From NCBI GenBank assembly GCA_963920575.1, contig OY986971.1, positions 1,550,001 through 1,614,000 of the forward strand: 64,000 bases of DNA, in the 5' to 3' direction. Below, piece by piece: positions 25,154-37,271 of the stretch. This DNA is from Narthecium ossifragum (lineage: Eukaryota > Streptophyta > Magnoliopsida > Dioscoreales > Nartheciaceae). The notes under the pieces were generated by a model, which saw only the letters and a program-made list of their open reading frames with translations, had not been told where the DNA came from and made no database searches. The position numbers and the translations under genes were made by a program. Position 1 is the stretch's first letter. Every line of letters starts with the position of its first letter.

Positions 25154-25895
25154 AGCGGATTCCCATGCCCTAGTACGGTGAATTCGGTTACTTAATCCAA
25201 TCCAAGAATTGTTTGTGTTATCCTCCCTTCGATCAAATCGTTCATTTGATTGCACGGTACAGCCGAAGTCAATTTCATCTCACTAAATTCCCCATCCTTC
25301 ATCTTACTAAACTCCAAGCCAATTCATCCACCTTCCAAACCTACACCTACTCTTCTCCACCATCAGATCTAACACCTCTCAGATCTCAACGTCCACGTCA
25401 TCACCCCATCTACTTACTACCACTCAATTCTGACCGTCATATCTAACCTATCTTTAGATCTACACCATCCATCACTTGGCCATCTCATTCTCCCTCCTCC
25501 AAGCCCGCACGATCACAACCCCCCTCCCTCCCAAGTCCCAACCTCCTCGTGATCTCCTTCCTGAGCCCCCACCGCCCAGCGCCCGACCAACCACGTGAAC
25601 GCCGCCGTCTGAGCTCACCGCTGAAACCTCAACGCCATCCCTCAATCCCACGCCAACCCGCCACCCTCCTTCCCCATCATTGTCCTCTTCAACCTTCTTC
25701 TCACGCGACCACGACCCACCCCTTCGCCGAAACACCACTCATGTCCAACATTGTCACACCGACCTTCCACCCAGCCGCCGACTCCCTCGCCGTCCTTCTG
25801 CCCGTTTATCACTAGCCTCGCCCCCTTTCCTCTATATCTCTCTTCCCGATCACTCCCTCAAGCGAAAGAAATGACCCACCGTCGCCACGTTTCCT
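25154..25895. other. C-rich non-coding stretch
   Basis: The plus strand is C-rich and Pro/Ser/His-biased in every frame. Overlapping ORFs on both strands reflect composition only. No family resemblance was seen. Confidence 0.45.
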
Positions 25896-25899
25896 CCTG

Positions 25900-25969
25900 C
25901 GTCATATGTTGATGACTAAGATGCCACGTGTGAGAAAGTACGAGTCAGATGATATGTCATAAAAGCTGA

Positions 25970-26018
<49 letters not shown>

Positions 26019-26153
26019 ACCTTATAAAGCATGATGGCTATAAGATAAGGCTTTATGTTTATCCTACGTGGAGGGTTAGTGTGGGAAGGGGAGAGAGGGG
26101 AGGGGATAGTGGATGGTTACCGTGCCAGGTGGCAGCCCACTAGTATATATATC
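25900..26153. repeat. Two dispersed repeat copies facing each other across an (AT)n tract
   Basis: 25900-25975 is a partial forward copy (GATGCCACGTGTGAGAAAGT, then ATGTCATAAAAGCTGACTTA). 26018-26153 is a reverse copy ending CCCACTAGTATATATA. Between them is an (AT)n microsatellite of about 45 bp. Confidence 0.55.
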
Positions 26154-26159
26154 TAACCA

Positions 26160-28660
26160 GTTTGGTTCGACCATACCAGCCTTAGTTCCTCCTCTGTTTC
26201 CATTGCCTCCGAACACCTCTGAATAGATTTGATTGGAAGGAATGCGAGGAACAAACGCAGTGCTTTGATTGTTGGGAACCAAATCAGCCTGTATGGGCGC
26301 ATGATGGAAAAACTATCAAATCAAGGGTGACTCAACCTATTAGGATGTGAGGAAGCGCTTAATCGGCATTTCGTTCCTTCTATAATTGATCCACTATTGA
26401 GAGTGTAAAGAGAGATTCACTGATGGGATGGGCCGTTTTCAAATTCCGCAAGCAATTATGTCAATTAGCAAAGGACTCACGCATACTGAGTGGCTATGAC
26501 TTCAAGCAATGGACTCAATCGAACAGCCAAAAACTAGCAATTTTGTTAGGAGATCAAATCCAGGTTGACCATTATTAGGATGTGGTAGGTTGGCTTGAGT
26601 GCCTAATATGCAAGTTGAGAAAACAAAAATTCAAACATTAGATTAAATAGCAGATAAAGGATCAGGGGATGTGAGGGGAAGATCTACCCAATATGGACCA
26701 ATAACAGATGGCCCACACAAATTGCTCATCTTTCTTCCTTGCATTCAATTCATGACAGAACGACAGTCCAGGATTCAGGGAGGGAATACTTGCTTTATCG
26801 AACCTAGGGATAGGTTGGATTCCCTAGCCTCAGAAAGATTTGAGCCAGAAGGTTATTGCTATATAATGATACCGAAACAAGCGTCCATAAATAAATAAAA
26901 ACACCTATGACTATCAAAGTCTACTGCATAGTCTTCCATAAAACTAATTCCTATTCACAAGAATAACCACTAACCACCGGTAAACTTATAGCATATCAAT
27001 TTGTCTGGTAAACATTATTCACTAATCAAATCTGGTGCCTCTATCAAATAGCAACATGTCTCGCGACTTCATCAAATACTATAGTCTTGACATACATGGA
27101 GAACCTCGTTTTAGCGAAATATGAACCTAGTTGTAGAAAACTCTACTGTCAGAAGTTAATAAAAAGTCAGTAACTGCTACTGTCTACTCCAGCACTTATC
27201 TCACCTTGTGTCGGAAGAATTGGCACGCATGAAGACAATTTGTCTAATAAGCTGAGGGTCGAAGCTTGTATAAATAGATTCCTCATTGTCTATGAGGCTT
27301 TGCACTAAGCACATACTCTGACAGGGCTAGCTTGATTCTCTTTCTACCCACGATTCCTGATTTGAGTACGGAACTCGTTTTTCCGCCCAAATGATGTTGG
27401 TGAATTGAAAATGTTATCTATTTGTCCTATAAGCAGTCCAAACTACATGCTCAAACCAAATGGCCTCCTTGACTATTATGGCATGTATTTGCCGAAGTTA
27501 TTACTCTATTTTTACAGTGGAGTGTTGTATTTTGCCTTTGTAAACGTTTAGATATTTGATCCTTGGCACAAAATGAATCCATTTCCCCTTGTGATCTGGA
27601 GTTACATTTACGACCATGATGTCATCCATAGAATAAGTCTTTCCAATTCATTAACTTAATGAGGTACTTGTGTCGGACAGATTCTTTGGAAGTTCTCACA
27701 TATTTTTTAAAAAAGGACTCCTAACATTTAGGGAAAGAATCCTTTTATCAAAACCTAAACCTAAAAGAGTTTCCATATTTAACTCATTCTCATATGCATC
27801 AAAATAAATCTGAAGGAATTAACATGTCCAAATTAATTAATCAAAGAGTCTGCTAGGATATAAACTGGTTACAAAACAAATCGGCCATCTTCATAAGGTA
27901 TTTGAAGAGCATTGTGAAACAGGCAATACGTCTATTCCAATACTCCACATGATAAATATTGACAAAGCATACTAAGTTTATGCAAAATAAGTTGGATCTA
28001 TGTATCCTACTACGACATGGTAAAACATTCGACAATCCAAGTCACATGGAATGATAATTCAATGGCATCCTTGTCTTTCTCCTCGCTCTTTTTCTTTTGT
28101 TCTACACCTTCGCATTGATGGGAAGCCAATTAACCTTAGTGAATCATAGGAATTCTGTTACTTGTTGAACTCCTCACTTAGATGGTCAATACTCTTAGGC
28201 AGTACATTAAATTATTCAACAAGTCACATCTCCAGAAACCTCATTAGACATAGAAGAAAATCTAAACATCATAAACTCATGGAGCAGTGTTTGCTTGTTA
28301 AACTGAAGCGCTAGCTGGTGAAGATTTTGAAATAGCTTTCTTTAATAATATTTGTCAAAACTACTTTTTCTTTACATATTACTCAGCAGGAGGATCAAGT
28401 GTGAGTTTGCAAGGCTCATAAGTGAATCCACTAGACATGTTTATATTCACTGAAAATGGGACCTTTAAAGGTTTAAAATAGTCAAAGATAATCGAGAAAC
28501 AACTACTGCAAACCGGAGCACATAAGCCAATCAATTCGCAAAGAAATGGTTCGTGTTAAGTGCATAACATTTCAGAATTGGTGTCTGAGATTGATGCCTT
28601 AATTTTTCTACCAAGATGGAGACCTCCAATGGATAAATGGGTGAGCAATAATCACATAAC
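26160..28660. other. Intergenic or long leader intron, nothing recognised
   Basis: AT-rich sequence with only short ORFs and no repeat boundaries or coding-like splice-linked series. It could lie inside a 5' UTR intron of the UBP26 transcript if the promoter at 29290-29440 belongs to that gene. Confidence 0.4.
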
Positions 28661-29460
28661 AAACTACTCTAGGAATGTTAACATCATAATTGACATCAAA
28701 CAAACATCTACTAGAAAGCATTTGCTCCCTCTGCCTCTCTTGATAAAAAAAGTAACCGCATAAGTGTGAAATAACAGAAGGCCGTTTGGAAAGAAGGAAG
28801 AGACCAATTCGATATGGAAGTAAAAAGCCAAGAAAACAAGGAAATACCCTGATTCCAACAAAAAAAAGTAGTTACAACACTCCAGTTGACATTTGAAGAT
28901 AAAAATTATGACAAGAATGCATAATCGCCTCACAAGAATCAAGAGATCCAAGAACCGCTTTAGGGCGCCGGACAACCAGTATGGGGAATCCAAGCTCTTA
29001 ATTCTAGAACTAGGGCAAAGCACTACAAAAACCCCCCAAAAAACCCACCAAAAGAATCCCAAAATGGCAGTAATTAAAGAGCCCTTCCAAGAATAAGCAT
29101 CGAGATAACACAAGAAGAGGGGGCAAAAAAAAACCCACAGTTCTTGCATTAAATGAGGACAAATTCCATTCACTAACGGAAAAAAAAAAACGCAAAAAAA
29201 AGATCGGAGAAAGGCGATGATCGAACCAAATGGTATCTTCGCGAGGGTTTCTTGGCGCTCTCCGGAATCGTGACACCCGATGAAAGGAGAGAGGTAGAGA
29301 GAGAGAGAGAGGAGAGAGGTATTTCCCTCCAAAAGAGGTCGAATTTATAGGGAGGAGGAGGAGAGAGGGATAGGAGGAGGAGAGACCGAGGCGAAGAGAG
29401 CAGGCACTGAAGCAGTGCGGTCGGAGCTCTTCTCAGTGTTCCGTATCATCGAAGATTGGA
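28661..29460 (-). promoter_or_regulatory. Candidate promoter and leader reading leftward
   Basis: On the minus strand, TATAAATT at 29349-29342 is followed by a CT-rich tract (29332-29284), as in many plant 5' leaders, and then by a long T-rich segment like a leader intron. No coding exon follows until the UBP26 start about 6 kb further on. The hydrophobic 222-codon ORF at 29332-28664 is read from T-rich DNA and is probably not protein coding. Confidence 0.4.
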
Positions 29461-30093
29461 TGTGACACAGCATTAATTATCCGCGTGGCGTGTTCCTATT
29501 GGAAAAGAGTCTTGGGATCTGTGCTATATGTATGTTCGATCTCCGCCAAGTACTATGGTATAAGTTAGGCGAAGTGCTCCTCGGATTATCGAGTCTAATA
29601 ATAATATCTCTTGTGTTTGGCCCGTTGGGCGTAGAATAAGCTAAGTTTTTTAACATTTTAGCATTTGTTGGGAGAAAAAAAATATAAACGTTCATAAAAA
29701 AAAATATTGCTTCTTAATTAAGAGAGAAATTTTCTTTTTAAATCCACTGTCTTTCGATTTGTCAATCGATGGACACTTTCGTATTTGTTTACAAAACAGG
29801 CTAAATTCATAAATTCGGGACCAAAATACCCTTTCCCAACTCTCTCTCATCATTTAATGGCACCTGACACAAATACGAGAGAGAGAGAATGGAGAAAATT
29901 TCTTAGTTATGCAATGAATGTCACCTGACATATGCATGTCAATTTTATTTTTCAATAAGTGAGGAATCCTTGTCAATTTCAAGGAATCCTTGGTTATTAG
30001 TTAGAAATATTTAGTTATTAATTATTACTTAGAAGATACCATTCACATGTAGAATAAAAAACAGAGTGTCGAGGTTTTTTGGAAGATGGGAGC

Positions 30094-30293
30094 NNNNNNN
30101 NNNNNNNNNNNNNNNNNNNNNNNNNNNNNNNNNNNNNNNNNNNNNNNNNNNNNNNNNNNNNNNNNNNNNNNNNNNNNNNNNNNNNNNNNNNNNNNNNNNN
30201 NNNNNNNNNNNNNNNNNNNNNNNNNNNNNNNNNNNNNNNNNNNNNNNNNNNNNNNNNNNNNNNNNNNNNNNNNNNNNNNNNNNNNNNNNNNNN
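30094..30293. other. Assembly gap (200 N) inside the left TIR
   Basis: The bases before the gap match the right arm at 36914 and the bases after it match 35646. The missing stretch therefore corresponds to about 1.27 kb of CT-rich right-arm sequence, if the arms are symmetrical. Confidence 0.95.
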
Positions 30294-30639
30294 ATTCCCC
30301 AGTTAAAATTGAAGGATTCATCAGTTAAAAATTGAAGGATTCTCTCTCTCCACCTGGTCTTCTCTCTTCATGGACTCTCTCTCTCCACCCATCTTTCTCT
30401 CTCCATCGTCTCTCTCACCCTTTGTATATTGAACATGTGCTTCGGAGGATTTGATGTTGAGCTAAGACTCGGAGGCCTCGATGACGCACTCGGATGGAGA
30501 TCCTCGAGGCCGTGTATCAAGCGAAGGATCGACATTAATGCTTACCATTTCCGGAAAGAGGCGAGAAGGGGCAGCTGTTTCCCAGGGACGCGTCACCATC
30601 AGAAAAGGTAACTCCACCCTTGAAGTCGTCGACGACGTC

Positions 30640-31130
30640 GGCATTTTCGGAGGAGCCCGGCCCCGGCGACGTTGGAATCCTGGACGATCTCGGCATCGAC
30701 ATCAAAAATGAAGCTCCGACGACCTTGGCTTCCGAGAAGAAGCCCGACCTCGGCGTACTCGGCGAACTCGGAGAAGCCCGACCTCAGCAACCTCGGAAAA
30801 GCTCGATCCCGTCGACCCAGGAGAATCACAACCTCTACCAAGACCGACCTCGGAGCCCTCGATGACCTCGGCGAAGCAGGGGAGGGTAGCAAGTAGAGGA
30901 GCCATTGTGGCCGTTGGACTCAATGTGCCTGCCTCTGCGACCTCGAAGAAGCTGGACCTTGGTGACCCCAACATCCTCGGCGACCGCGGCCTCGTTGTTC
31001 GAAGTGAAGCTCCAACCCTTGGCGTAGCCGGTGGCCTCGGAGGAAGCCCAACTTCAGCAACCCCGGACGAAGCCCGACCCTAGCATCCTCGGCGACCTCG
31101 GCCTCGTCGTCCGAGGTGAAGCTACGACGA
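30640..31130. repeat. Degenerate GC-rich minisatellite, left part
   Basis: Irregular repeats of GACCTCGGCGACCTCGGAG and relatives, with intervening GTGAAGCTCC phrases. The same array resumes at 34574-34910 after the solo LTR, showing one array split by the insertion. One frame encodes repeated DLG/LGEARP, perhaps from a captured coding sequence. Confidence 0.7.
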
Positions 31131-34100
31131 CCTCGTGTGAGGACCCGTACCTCCAACCCGGTCTGACCGCTTGGGTCGAGGGTCTGGTTCTGTTGGTTTT
31201 GGGCTTGGTTGGCATTGCTTTGCGATCCTCGCTGATCGTTGCGGCTCCGGGTGTAATTTGGTAAATTACCCTAGGCGGAGTGGGCTTCACACACGCGTAA
31301 CGCACACACGGCCTTGTGATGATGTATGTGCTTGATTAGACCATTAGGAGTACCATAGATCGGAGGATCTGGGTCAAATCGTGAAGAGCTGGACTTGGGT
31401 AGCTGAGATTAGCTTAGGCTGATCAGATGGCCAGGATCTAACTTAAGTGATCATATAAAACCTTCTTAGCCCTTCTCTCTCTCTCTCTCGTGAGGGTCCT
31501 ATCCCGATCTTTAGAGAGAGAGCGGCGGCGTTGAACCGAAGGGGAGAGGAGAGCTCGGCGACTGTGATCGGAGGCGACCAACGACCGCGGCTGGAGAGGA
31601 ACGAGACGGCGGCTGGGCCTTCTCCTTCACCGACGGCGGGGAGCTTGGCTACTTTGGCAGCGACGACGAAAACCTTGGTGACGACGATTGCCGTGGCCGG
31701 AGAAGAAGGGGGAAGGACGCGAGCTCAACGATCCAGAGGTAGGGTTTCTGATCTAATCTTTGGGTTAGACTCTACTAGACTAGGAATGGGTTTTGATTCC
31801 CTGGTTGTTGATTCGTGGCTTTTCTGTTGTTTTTTTTCTTCTTCAATGTATGCCGTTGCTTAGATCTATGATTGTTGTTGGTGTTTGTTTTTCATCCTTT
31901 GATGCTATGCTTAGATCCTCCGATGTGTCGGTTGGATCCTTCCCCTGTTCGGGGTTTCTCTTCCCTATTGGGTTGCACGGAGTTGAATCTCTGCTCTTCC
32001 CTTCCCCGACCTTCTTCCCTTCGAACCCTATGAAGTCCGGTTTCGGAATTGCTGGTAGTAGCTGGGTTTAGCCTAGGATCTCTGTGAGAATTTCCTCTTC
32101 TCTTTGCTAGTAGTTGGGGATTGTTGCTTCTGCTTTGTCCTCCGTGGTTTGTGGGGGGTGTGATGCTCTCTGGTCTTGGCCCCTGTGATGTTCTCCTCTT
32201 CCTTCACACCGGTAAGCTCAGGTTTAGTGATTGCCATGGTATTCTATTTCCCTCCTCTGAGGTTATGCCTTGATTCCCTGATTTTGCTCTGTCTTCTTCG
32301 CTGCCATATACTTCGATGCTATGCCTCTGTTTTATCCCCTGTTGTCGTGTGTTGTCTGGCTTTGTTGATGCATGCTTTGTCGAGGTATGTTGAGGAATGG
32401 CTTTGTTTGATTTCGATGCGAAGCTCTGCCCTGTTTTATTCCTCATCTTTCCCCTTGTTGCCATGTTGTCTTTGTAGCTGTGTTCCTTCCTCTTTTCCCC
32501 TGCCTCGGTGTATTGATGCTAGCCGCGGGTCCTTGCCAAATGAGGCACGCCTTGATCATTGTAGTGAAGACCCTTGTAGCGATTGTCTGTCTAGTATGCA
32601 TGTTGATTAGCTTCAATATGTAGACACCGAAGTGAGTGGCATTCGAATACCGATGCTTTGATAGCGATTAGTCTTCATTAGATGTATGAACTGCTTGAGG
32701 AATGAATGACTCTGGTTATGAGAATATATCCTACTGAAACATCTTAAGCAACCCAACTCTGAAGCTGACTTCCTGTTTAGTCGATACCCTAAAAGCACAT
32801 CTTGTGTCCCGCTAGAAATTATCATCCATCTCTTCCATCACATTCCTGTTGTTTTAACCCATTCCCTGTGGTGACTTGCATAATGGTTAATATCTCATCT
32901 TTCTCCCTAATAATTGCTTTGAGAAAGGCACTTTGTTCTTCCTATCAATCCGTTGAGATTAATCAGTCGATTACTATTATTGGTTGGTTTCTCCTTCTTA
33001 CAACCATAGGCTAGGGAAGAAATGATTCACATATATTCTGAATATTCTGGGTTGATTGTGACTCTGGTTAGGATGATATTTGTTTCCATTGATGTAAGTT
33101 AAGTAGCAAAGTGAGAAACTTCAATTGAAACTCTGGAATAGCATTTCCTCTCATAAATTGAACATGATACTGATTCTAGATAGTGCTCTTCTCGTACTAC
33201 GTACAATGTTATTCTATATTGTCATCTATCCTTCTCCATTCAATTCTGGAATCGCATGGGAATTATCTAAATCATGTATGCTTGTATTATGTCTAAGCAT
33301 GGGGCCGGTTGTGCGGCCGTTGGTATTTTATTTATGGGTTAACCAAGGGAGAGATGCCTCTTGGGAATGTTTAGATTAACTGGGCCGAAGGTGTGCCCTG
33401 TGTGTTATGAATGATGTTATTATATGGTTCGGATACATGAAGGTCATGTATGCCTTATGTTAGTTCTCTTATGCTAAATCTCCTCTATAACTATTTTTAT
33501 AACCTGTTGGACAATTGAGTGATGATTTGGTATGTAGAGACACCTAGGCCTAGTTGCTTGAATAGGCTCATGCATGTTGTATGCATTAGAAGCATTAAGA
33601 CTAGGTGGTAGGCGATGGATCCGATCGCCGATCCGGGGTTCTCGGGTAGCCCGGATCTAGCCCTAGGACCGAGGTTTGGGTAGTCGAGGATTAAGACGGA
33701 ATTGTCATCAATGATCATGCTGGATATCACTTGAGGTTATTGTTATAGTCGACCATGTTTGATATTATTGTATTTGAGGTGTAGAGGTCGTGTCGGGTCT
33801 CCAAGGCCAAGAGCTAAGGATGGTTGTCGATGTCCCTGACATGTGTGTCCCCGCGAGAGATGGTATGACTGGGCAGGGTGGTACCTGGACAGGAGCCCGC
33901 AGTCTTTGTTTCCTCTCGTCTGTTCTTGGGTGAGGGTGGGACCTGGACAGGAGCCCTCGGGAATCGACGGGGTTATGGGGCCCCTTGGCATCTCTTAGCC
34001 TTAGGTGGAGATCGACACAGTTGCAGTTTCCCTTCCTTTCTGTGCGACGTAGAGTAGAACCCTACTGGGCATTGTTGCTCACCTACCTGGGCTGCATCGA

Positions 34101-34573
34101 TGATGCAGGTCGATGCAGTTCCTTCTTTCAGGTGTTCTTTTAGAAGATGGCGCGACATTTCGAGGTGATCGAGGACTTGGAGCTTCGAGGAGTTCATCTA
34201 CAGATAATTTACAGTTTTGATCAATGATGTACAAGTTGATGTATAAATCGATGTATAACATGATGTATTCGAGGACATGATTGTATGATCTTTAATTTAA
34301 TTGTATTGGAGAAATGTTGTAACGTTCTTTAATGTAGACATTTGAGGAATGTATTGATTGATCATTTTGTCCTAGTTGTAAAATTATCAAATGTACAGGT
34401 TTCCTGTGTTATAATTATAAAGGGAATTCTGCCAAAATTTTTATGAAATTGAGACTTAAATTGTTTTAATTCATAGCAGTTATACACTTGTGCGCCAATT
34501 GATGATATAAACAGGTTTAGGTGGTTCACGTCTCGATTCGGATGGGTTTTCTGGATCGGGGTGTGACACCTCG
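31131..34573 (+). mobile_element. Solo LTR of a large Gypsy-type retrotransposon
   Basis: The LTR is 31136-34568 (3433 bp). It starts TGTGAGGACCCG, ends GGGGTGTGACA, and is flanked by CCTCG at 31131-31135 and 34569-34573. TATAAAA at 31454-31460, followed by a (CT)n leader near 31480, looks like the LTR promoter. No internal domain, primer-binding site or second LTR is present, so recombination between two LTRs is the likely origin. Length and termini suit the Del/Tekay lineage (inferred). CCTCG is common in the surrounding array, so the duplication alone is weak evidence. ORFs inside are not genes. Confidence 0.8.
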
Positions 34574-35280
34574 GCTTCGACATCCGAGGAGAATCCCGAC
34601 CTCGCCGTATGCTGCGACCTCGGGGAAACCCGACCTCGGTGACCCCGGAGGAGCACAACCTCTATGAAGGCTGACCTCGGAGTCCTCGACGACCTCGGAA
34701 ACATTGGAGAAGCCCGACCTTGATGACCTCGGAGTACTCGGCGACCTCGGTCTCGACATCAGAAGTGAAGCTCCGGCGAACTCGGCTTCAACATCCAAGG
34801 TGAATCTTTAACCCTTGGCATACTCGGCGACCTTGGAGAAGCTCGACCTCTGCGACCTCGGAGAAGCCCTACCTCGGCGACCCCGGCCTCGACATCGGAG
34901 GTGAAACTCTCTCCGCAGTGATCTCCGCTGCTGGCGTTGATGGCGCGCCTTCGGTTCCCCAGCCACTGACGGCAAGTCCTTTGTGACGACGGGGGCTGCG
35001 GAGTTCATGACAAAGTTGTTCCTCTCATGGATCCCGATGATGACGGCCGATCTCAAGGCCTATCTCGCCTTGGCTAGGATCTCCCCTGCCGACGAGGACG
35101 TCTGCACGATGATCCGTTCTCGGAGGCATCGAGGAGGATAGAATCTCCTATGATGCGCTGATCAAAATCCTGGCCGTGGATTTAGACACAGGGTTCTAAA
35201 GCCTGATTACCCGAGCCTTGAGTGTAGGCCTTGTGTAGGCTGGCCCTCAAGTTTTCCATCACCCCGACCCTGTTTTCTCA
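34574..35280. repeat. Right part of GC-rich minisatellite plus coding-like fragment
   Basis: 34574-34910 continues the CTCGG array. Then 34998-35141 holds an open frame containing KLFLSWIPMMTADLKAYLAL that ends in TAG. Its composition suggests a captured host exon, but I do not recognise the family. Confidence 0.5.
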
Positions 35281-35292
35281 TTGGTAATGAGT

Positions 35293-37262
35293 ACAAGGGT
35301 GGAGTTACTTTTTCTGATGGTGACGCGTCCTTGGGAAACAGCTGCCCCTTCTCGCCTCTTTTCGGAAATGGTTAACATTAATGTCGATCCTTCGCTTGAT
35401 ACACGGCCTCGAGGATCTCCATTCGATGCGTCATCAAGGCCTCCGAGTCTTAGCTCAACATCAAATCCTCCGAAGCACATGTTCAATATACAAAGGGTGA
35501 GAGAGAACGATGGAGAGAGAAAGATGGGTGAAGAGAGAGAGTCCATGGAGAGAGAAAACCAGGTGGAGAGAGAGAGAATCCTTCAATTATAAGTGAGGAA
35601 TCCTTCAATTTTTAACTGATGAATCCTTCAATTTTAACTGGGGAATCATTCAATTTTAAATGATGAATCTTAAATTTGTGACGAAGTGAGGAATCCTTAA
35701 TTTTTAAGTGAGGACTTCTTCAATTTTTAAGTGAGTAATCCTTAATCTTTCTCTCTCTCCTCCCTGACTCCTCTCTCTCCATCACCCCCTCTCTCCATCG
35801 ATTCTCTCTCTCTCCACCTGGTTTTCTCTCTCCATCGACTCTCTCTCTCCATCCATCTTTCTCTCTCTCCACTTGGTCTTCTCTCTATCTCTCTCTCCAC
35901 CTGGTCTTCTCTCTATCTCTCTCTCCACCTGGTCTTCTCTCTCCATCGACTCTCTCTCTCCACCCATCTTTCTCTCTCTCTCTCTCTCTCCACCTGGTAT
36001 TCTCTCTCCATCGACTCTCTCTCTCTCCACCCATCTTTCTCTCTCCATCGTTCTCTCTCTCACCACATGGTATTCTCTCTCCCGTCGCCTCCTCTCTTGC
36101 TTTCTCTCTCCCCGACCTCTCTCTCTCCTTCTTTCTCTCTCCCCGACCTCGAGGAATCCTTATTAATGCATATGATGATGCATCTAATGCATATGACATG
36201 GAGAGAGAGAGAGAGAGCAGGGTGGATAGAGAGATGGAGAGAGAGGGAGGGAGAGAGAGAGAGGGAGGGAGAGAGAGAGAGAGCGGGGCGAGAGTGGAGG
36301 GAGATAGAGAGAGAGTGGATGGAGAGATGCATTTAATGCATATGACATGAAGAGAGAGAGAGTTCAGGGTGGATAGAGAGATGGAGAGAGAGGGAGGGAG
36401 AGAGAGAGAGTGAATGGAGAAGTTGGCATTAAATGATGAGAGAGAGTTGGTCATGTGGCATTAAATGATGAGAGAGGAGGGAAAGGAGAGAGGGAGAGAG
36501 AGAGTGAATGAATTTAGCTATAGAAATTCCTCACATAATTAAGGAAATCCTCACATAACTAAGGAATTCCTTGGTCTTACTTAGCCAATTTCTTAGATAT
36601 TCTATGGAATCCATCCCTTCACTCCATCCACTTTTCCCCCACTCTCTCTCTCCCTCCCTCTCTCTCGAGCCGATCTCTCTCTCCTCTCTCCTTTCCCTCC
36701 TCTCTCCTTTCCCACTCTCTCTCCCCCCTCTCTCTCCCTCCCTCCCTCTGCCATCCCAAGCTCGTCCCCCCCCCCCGCCCCTCCATCGTCTCGAGCGTCC
36801 CCCGCCTACGGAGCCATCTCCGTCCCCTGGTCTCGAGCTCGTCCCCCGCCGGCTCGACCTCTCTCTCTCCGTCAACGCCGACCTCTCTCTCTCTTTCCTC
36901 CCCTCCGGATCCAGCTCCCATCTTCCAAAGAACCTTGACACTCTGTTTTTTATTCTACATGTGAATGGTATCTTCTAAGTAATAATTAATAACTAAATAT
37001 TTCTAACTAATAACCAAAGATTCCTCACTTATTGAAGAATAAAATTGACATGCATATGTCAGGTGGCATTCATTACATAACTAAGAAATTTTCTCCATTC
37101 TCTCTCTCGTATTTGTGTCAGGTGCCATTAAATGATGAGAGAGAGTTGGAAAAGGGTATTTTGGTCCCGAATTTATGAATTTGGCATGTTTTGTAAACAA
37201 ACACGAAAGTGTCCCTCGATTGACAAATCGAAAGACAAGTGGATTTAAAAAGAAAATTTCTC
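35293..37262. repeat. Right TIR of the Mutator-like element with (CT)n/(GA)n expansion
   Basis: 35293-35646 is the reverse complement of 30294-30621, and 36914-37262 that of 29724-30093. Between them are purely simple-sequence CT and GA blocks, with short CATATGACATG and CATTTAATG interludes. Long Ser/Leu or Arg/Glu ORFs here are compositional artefacts. Confidence 0.8.
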
Positions 37263-37271
37263 TAATTAAGA

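Larger units (their letters stand above)
29715..37271. mobile_element. Mutator-like element with very long TIRs and 9-bp target duplication
   Basis: The element spans 29724-37262. Termini start GAGAAATTTTC and are reverse complements over 29724-30093 and 36914-37262. TAATTAAGA at 29715-29723 is repeated at 37263-37271, the 9-bp duplication expected of Mutator-like elements. A second inverted pair, 30294-30621 with 35293-35646, continues the arms inward, so each TIR is longer than a kilobase. Simple (CT)n expansion swells the right arm. No transposase was found, so the element is non-autonomous. The core holds GC-rich repeats, a solo LTR and a short coding-like fragment. Confidence 0.88.

Noticed and set aside
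25472..25874. Overlapping ORFs on both strands, Pro/His or Gly/Arg rich
   Set aside because: C-rich region with symmetric open frames; no domain and no splice-linked neighbours.
28664..29332. 222-codon hydrophobic ORF, resembling a membrane protein
   Set aside because: T-rich leader or intron DNA encodes Phe/Leu runs by composition; no ATG at the frame start and no family pattern.
31531..32610. Three overlapping plus-strand ORFs (110-144 codons)
   Set aside because: They lie wholly inside the solo LTR, have no domain, and follow from T- and C-rich leader sequence.
35782..36978. Long Ser/Leu/Pro and Arg/Glu ORFs on both strands
   Set aside because: Pure (CT)n/(GA)n simple sequence in the Mutator TIR opens frames on both strands; no real protein.
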